Shown: positions 62,191 through 64,000 of the stretch, one piece after another
Layout: each line of letters starts with the position of its first letter
Position numbering within the stretch: position 1 is the stretch's first letter
NCBI RefSeq assembly: GCF_003570715.1
Contig: NZ_QXXQ01000005.1
Location: 62,001-126,000 of the forward strand
Source of the DNA: Gemmobacter lutimaris
GTDB taxonomy: Bacteria; Pseudomonadota; Alphaproteobacteria; Rhodobacterales; Rhodobacteraceae
Length of the DNA stretch: 64,000 nt
Reading direction: 5' to 3'
Program-made: the position numbers and the translations under genes
Notes under the pieces: generated by a model
The model's input: the letters and a program-made list of their open reading frames with translations, nothing else
Database searches by the model: none
Told to the model about the DNA's origin: nothing

Positions 62191-63174
62191 CTAGCGGCGG
62201 CTGGGGTAGGAGGCACGGACAAGCCGGAACGCGCCATCGCCGCCGATCTCCTCCACTTCCCGGAACGCTGCGCGCAGGGCGGGATCATAGGGGAGATGGC
62301 GGTTGGCGACCAGCCAAAGCGTGCCGTCGGGCGCAAGCATCTTTGCCGCAGCCCGGAGGAAGGCGAGGCCGAGGCCGGGATCGGCCTCGCGTCCGGTGTG
62401 GAAGGGCGGGTTGCAGACCACGGCGCCCGCCAGATGCGGCACCTGCCAGAGCCGCGCATCGGCCCAGTGGAAATGCGCGCGCGGGTCGGCGATGTTCAGC
62501 CGCGCGCAGTCCAGCGCGGCGTGGTCGGCCTCGACCAGATGCAATTCCTTTACCCCGTCACGGGCAAGGATGGCGCGGGACAGGTAGCCCCAGCCAGCAC
62601 CCAGATCGACCACGCGCGAAGGGAATTTGGCGGGCAATACTTCGGCCAGCAGGATCGAACCACGATCCGGCCCGTCGGCGGAAAACACGCCGGGCAGGGT
62701 GGTGAAGCCGTCAACCTGCTGCGGGCGGGCGGACCAGTCCGACAGATCCGGGCCGGAAGGGAAGGCGGCGATCTTGCCATGGGCCTTGGCCAGCGCCTCG
62801 CCCAGATCCACGCGGGCGCGCAGGTCTTTCAGCAGCGTGTCAATGCCATCGGTCTTTTGCCCGTCAAGGATGACTGGGGCGCCGGGCGGCAGATGGGCGC
62901 AGGCAGTGGCGACCAGCGCGCGGGCTTCGGCCCGCACGCGTGGCACGCAGATCAGGGCTGCGGCATAGCTGCCCTCCGGCGCGGTGGTGCAGGCATAACC
63001 CAGCCCCGCGAAATGATCGTGATCGGGGCGGAAGCCGGTGATGACCTGCACCTGCGCCTTGGGCAGGGCTGACAGGTCGTCGCCCGCGCGTGGGCGGAAA
63101 ACGGCAATGCGCCCCTCGGGCGGCAGGGCAATCGCGCCGGTATCCAGCGCAAGCTCAAGACGGGTGGAACGCAT
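62191..63174 (-). CDS. rsmC: Class I methyltransferase, RsmC/RlmG-like rRNA guanine N2-methyltransferase
   Basis: 327 residues. An N-terminal degenerate methyltransferase domain (~1-155), then the active one: SAM motif SRVVDLGAGWGYLSRAILAR and catalytic AVVCNPPFHTG (NPPF). HLVEADHAALDCARLNI is the acidic loop. The two-domain layout matches RsmC (G1207 of 16S rRNA) and RlmG; which one is uncertain. ATG 63174; 28 bases after clpS. Confidence 0.85.
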   Translation of the reverse strand: MRSTRLELALDTGAIALPPEGRIAVFRPRAGDDLSALPKAQVQVITGFRPDHDHFAGLGYACTTAPEGSYAAALICVPRVRAEARALVATACAHLPPGAPVILDGQKTDGIDTLLKDLRARVDLGEALAKAHGKIAAFPSGPDLSDWSARPQQVDGFTTLPGVFSADGPDRGSILLAEVLPAKFPSRVVDLGAGWGYLSRAILARDGVKELHLVEADHAALDCARLNIADPRAHFHWADARLWQVPHLAGAVVCNPPFHTGREADPGLGLAFLRAAAKMLAPDGTLWLVANRHLPYDPALRAAFREVEEIGGDGAFRLVRASYPSRR

Positions 63175-63202
63175 GGGCGGCCCCTCGGGGCCTTGTCCTC
63201 TC

Positions 63203-63523
63203 TTATTCCTTCTCCATCGTGCATTGCAGCGGATGCTGATGCCGACGCGAGAAATCCATCACCTGCGCGACCTTGGTTTCGGCCACCTCGAACGAGAACA
63301 CACCGACAACGGCGAGGCCCTTCTTGTGGACCGTCAACATGATCTCGAACGCCTGTGCATGATTGAGGCCGAAGAAGCGTTCAAGGATGTGCACCACGAA
63401 TTCCATCGGCGTGTAATCGTCGTTCAGCAGCAGCACCTTGTACATGGGCGGCCGCTGGGTGCGGGTCTTGGCCTTCGTCAGGATCGAGGCTTCGGATCCG
63501 GGCCCGTCGTCTTTGTCGGACAT
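63203..63523 (-). CDS. clpS: ATP-dependent Clp protease adaptor ClpS
   Basis: 106 residues. Delivers N-degron substrates to ClpAP. The core [20 protein letters not shown] with [20 protein letters not shown] (the hydrophobic pocket Asp/Asp, His) and [20 protein letters not shown] are diagnostic. The N-terminal tail is long and charged. MSDKDD at 63523 chosen over an upstream Met at 63544. No clpA in the window. Divergent from the HAD gene. Confidence 0.95.
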   Translation of the reverse strand: MSDKDDGPGSEASILTKAKTRTQRPPMYKVLLLNDDYTPMEFVVHILERFFGLNHAQAFEIMLTVHKKGLAVVGVFSFEVAETKVAQVMDFSRRHQHPLQCTMEKE

Positions 63524-63652
63524 GAGAAAGGGGCGCAGGGTCAAGGGTCGCTCCGGCAGGTTCGGCGGATTCGTGATGGAAAGAGATTATAGCGCAAAGC
63601 AGCGGCGCGAAAAGGGGCTGGCGAATCCGGGGGGCGGCGTTACCTTCGTCGG

Positions 63653-64000
63653 ATGGAAAAACTGACGCTGATCGGCTTCGATGCCGATGACACGCTTTGG
63701 CAAAACGAGACCTTCTTTCGCCTGACGCAGGACAGGTTCGAGACGCTTCTGGCCGATCATGCCGCCGCCGATCATCTGCATGAACGGCTGCTGGCGGCAG
63801 AGCGGCGCAATGTCGGTCAGTATGGTTTCGGGGTGAAAGGCTTCACGCTTTCGATGATCGAAACCGCCATCGAGGTGACCGAAGGCCGTGTGCCCGCCAC
63901 CGTCATTGCCGAACTGATCGCGGCCGGGCGTGAGATGCTGTCGCATCCGATCGAGCTTTTACCTCATGCGCGCGAAGCGGTGACGGCTGCGGCTGATGCC
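63653..64000 (+). CDS. HAD family hydrolase, N-terminal part
   Basis: 116 codons visible; runs off the right edge. MEKLTLIGFDADDTLWQNET is HAD motif I (DxD, nucleophile in FDADDTLW) of the class I phosphatases. FFRLTQDRFETLLADHAAAD and GVKGFTLSMIETAIEVTEGR are cap-region helices. Substrate not determinable; the missing part should hold motifs II-IV. ATG 63653 follows a CGTCGG context; divergent from clpS. Confidence 0.85.
   Translation, partial: MEKLTLIGFDADDTLWQNETFFRLTQDRFETLLADHAAADHLHERLLAAERRNVGQYGFGVKGFTLSMIETAIEVTEGRVPATVIAELIAAGREMLSHPIELLPHAREAVTAAADA

Overview
The window is high-GC DNA from an alphaproteobacterium, most likely a member of the Rhodobacteraceae (Rhodobacter/Paracoccus/Gemmobacter-like). 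The evidence is the gene families and their arrangement: an fdsGBACD-type NAD-dependent formate dehydrogenase, phosphatidylcholine synthase, a DUF1127 gene, a PrtD/HlyD type I exporter, the oxygen-dependent HemF, separate MnmD and MnmC-like FAD genes, and intergenic repeats of the GAGTATTT..GCAAGAAGCAAAG kind. It is mostly chromosomal housekeeping sequence. I see no rRNA or tRNA gene, CRISPR array, prophage or intact insertion sequence. Genes are dense, and many stops and starts overlap as ATGA, GTGA or TGATG, so most genes lie in short operons.

Layout. 1-7.6 kb: end of a DMT transporter, phosphatidylcholine synthase, a DUF4336 pseudogene, a DUF484-xerC pair, transaldolase-like fsa, priA and an MFS transporter. 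7.6-14.6 kb: msrA, prmA, a small membrane protein, DUF1127, then ruvCA, yceI-like, htpX and ruvB. 14.6-21.1 kb: HAD hydrolase, rsmD and FAD-dependent reductase in one operon; a peroxiredoxin; a GNAT-GST-pterin dehydratase operon; a GDPD-RidA pair. 21.1-25.9 kb: type I secretion ATPase and adaptor facing mlaA-mlaC. 26-30.6 kb: the two halves of MnmC as divergent genes, a DMT transporter and uvrC. 30.6-33.6 kb: an AT-rich gap with a DnaA-box match, then a four-gene operon (S49 peptidase, a 57-residue zinc-ribbon protein, Ca/Na antiporter, FolM-like reductase). 33.7-40.6 kb: a LysR regulator followed by fdsG-fdsB-fdsA-fdhD-fdsD. 40.7-48.3 kb: Hsp70-like protein, pgsA-moaD-moaE, P1 peptidase, creatinase, and SulP with a universal stress protein. 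48.5-52.9 kb: two L,D-transpeptidases flanking a secreted phytase-like protein with a candidate Pho box. 52.9-54.0 kb: a decaying, gene-free stretch holding a shattered sugar-ABC ATPase. 54-64 kb: cupin, panBC, hemE, DMT transporter, aminotransferase, hemF, an SDR with an altered active site, an RsmC-like methyltransferase, clpS and the start of a HAD hydrolase.

How the parts work together. The fds operon makes a soluble NAD+-dependent molybdenum formate dehydrogenase. moaD/moaE (molybdopterin synthase) and fdhD (sulfuration of the cofactor) lie close by, and the LysR gene directly upstream is its probable regulator. The FolM-like reductase and pterin dehydratase both belong to pterin metabolism. 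ruvCAB, uvrC, priA and xerC form a scattered recombination and repair set. MlaA/MlaC, Pcs, PgsA, GDPD and the L,D-transpeptidases concern the envelope.

I found no strong case for a wholly new system. The observations most worth following are: the SDR lacking its catalytic Lys; the ABC-ATPase graveyard; the DUF4336 deletion pseudogene; the unlisted 57-residue zinc-ribbon gene; twin palindromes and LysR-type half-sites around the fds regulator; the AT-rich DnaA-box region; the Pho-box phytase-like/L,D-transpeptidase cluster; and the type I exporter without a visible substrate.
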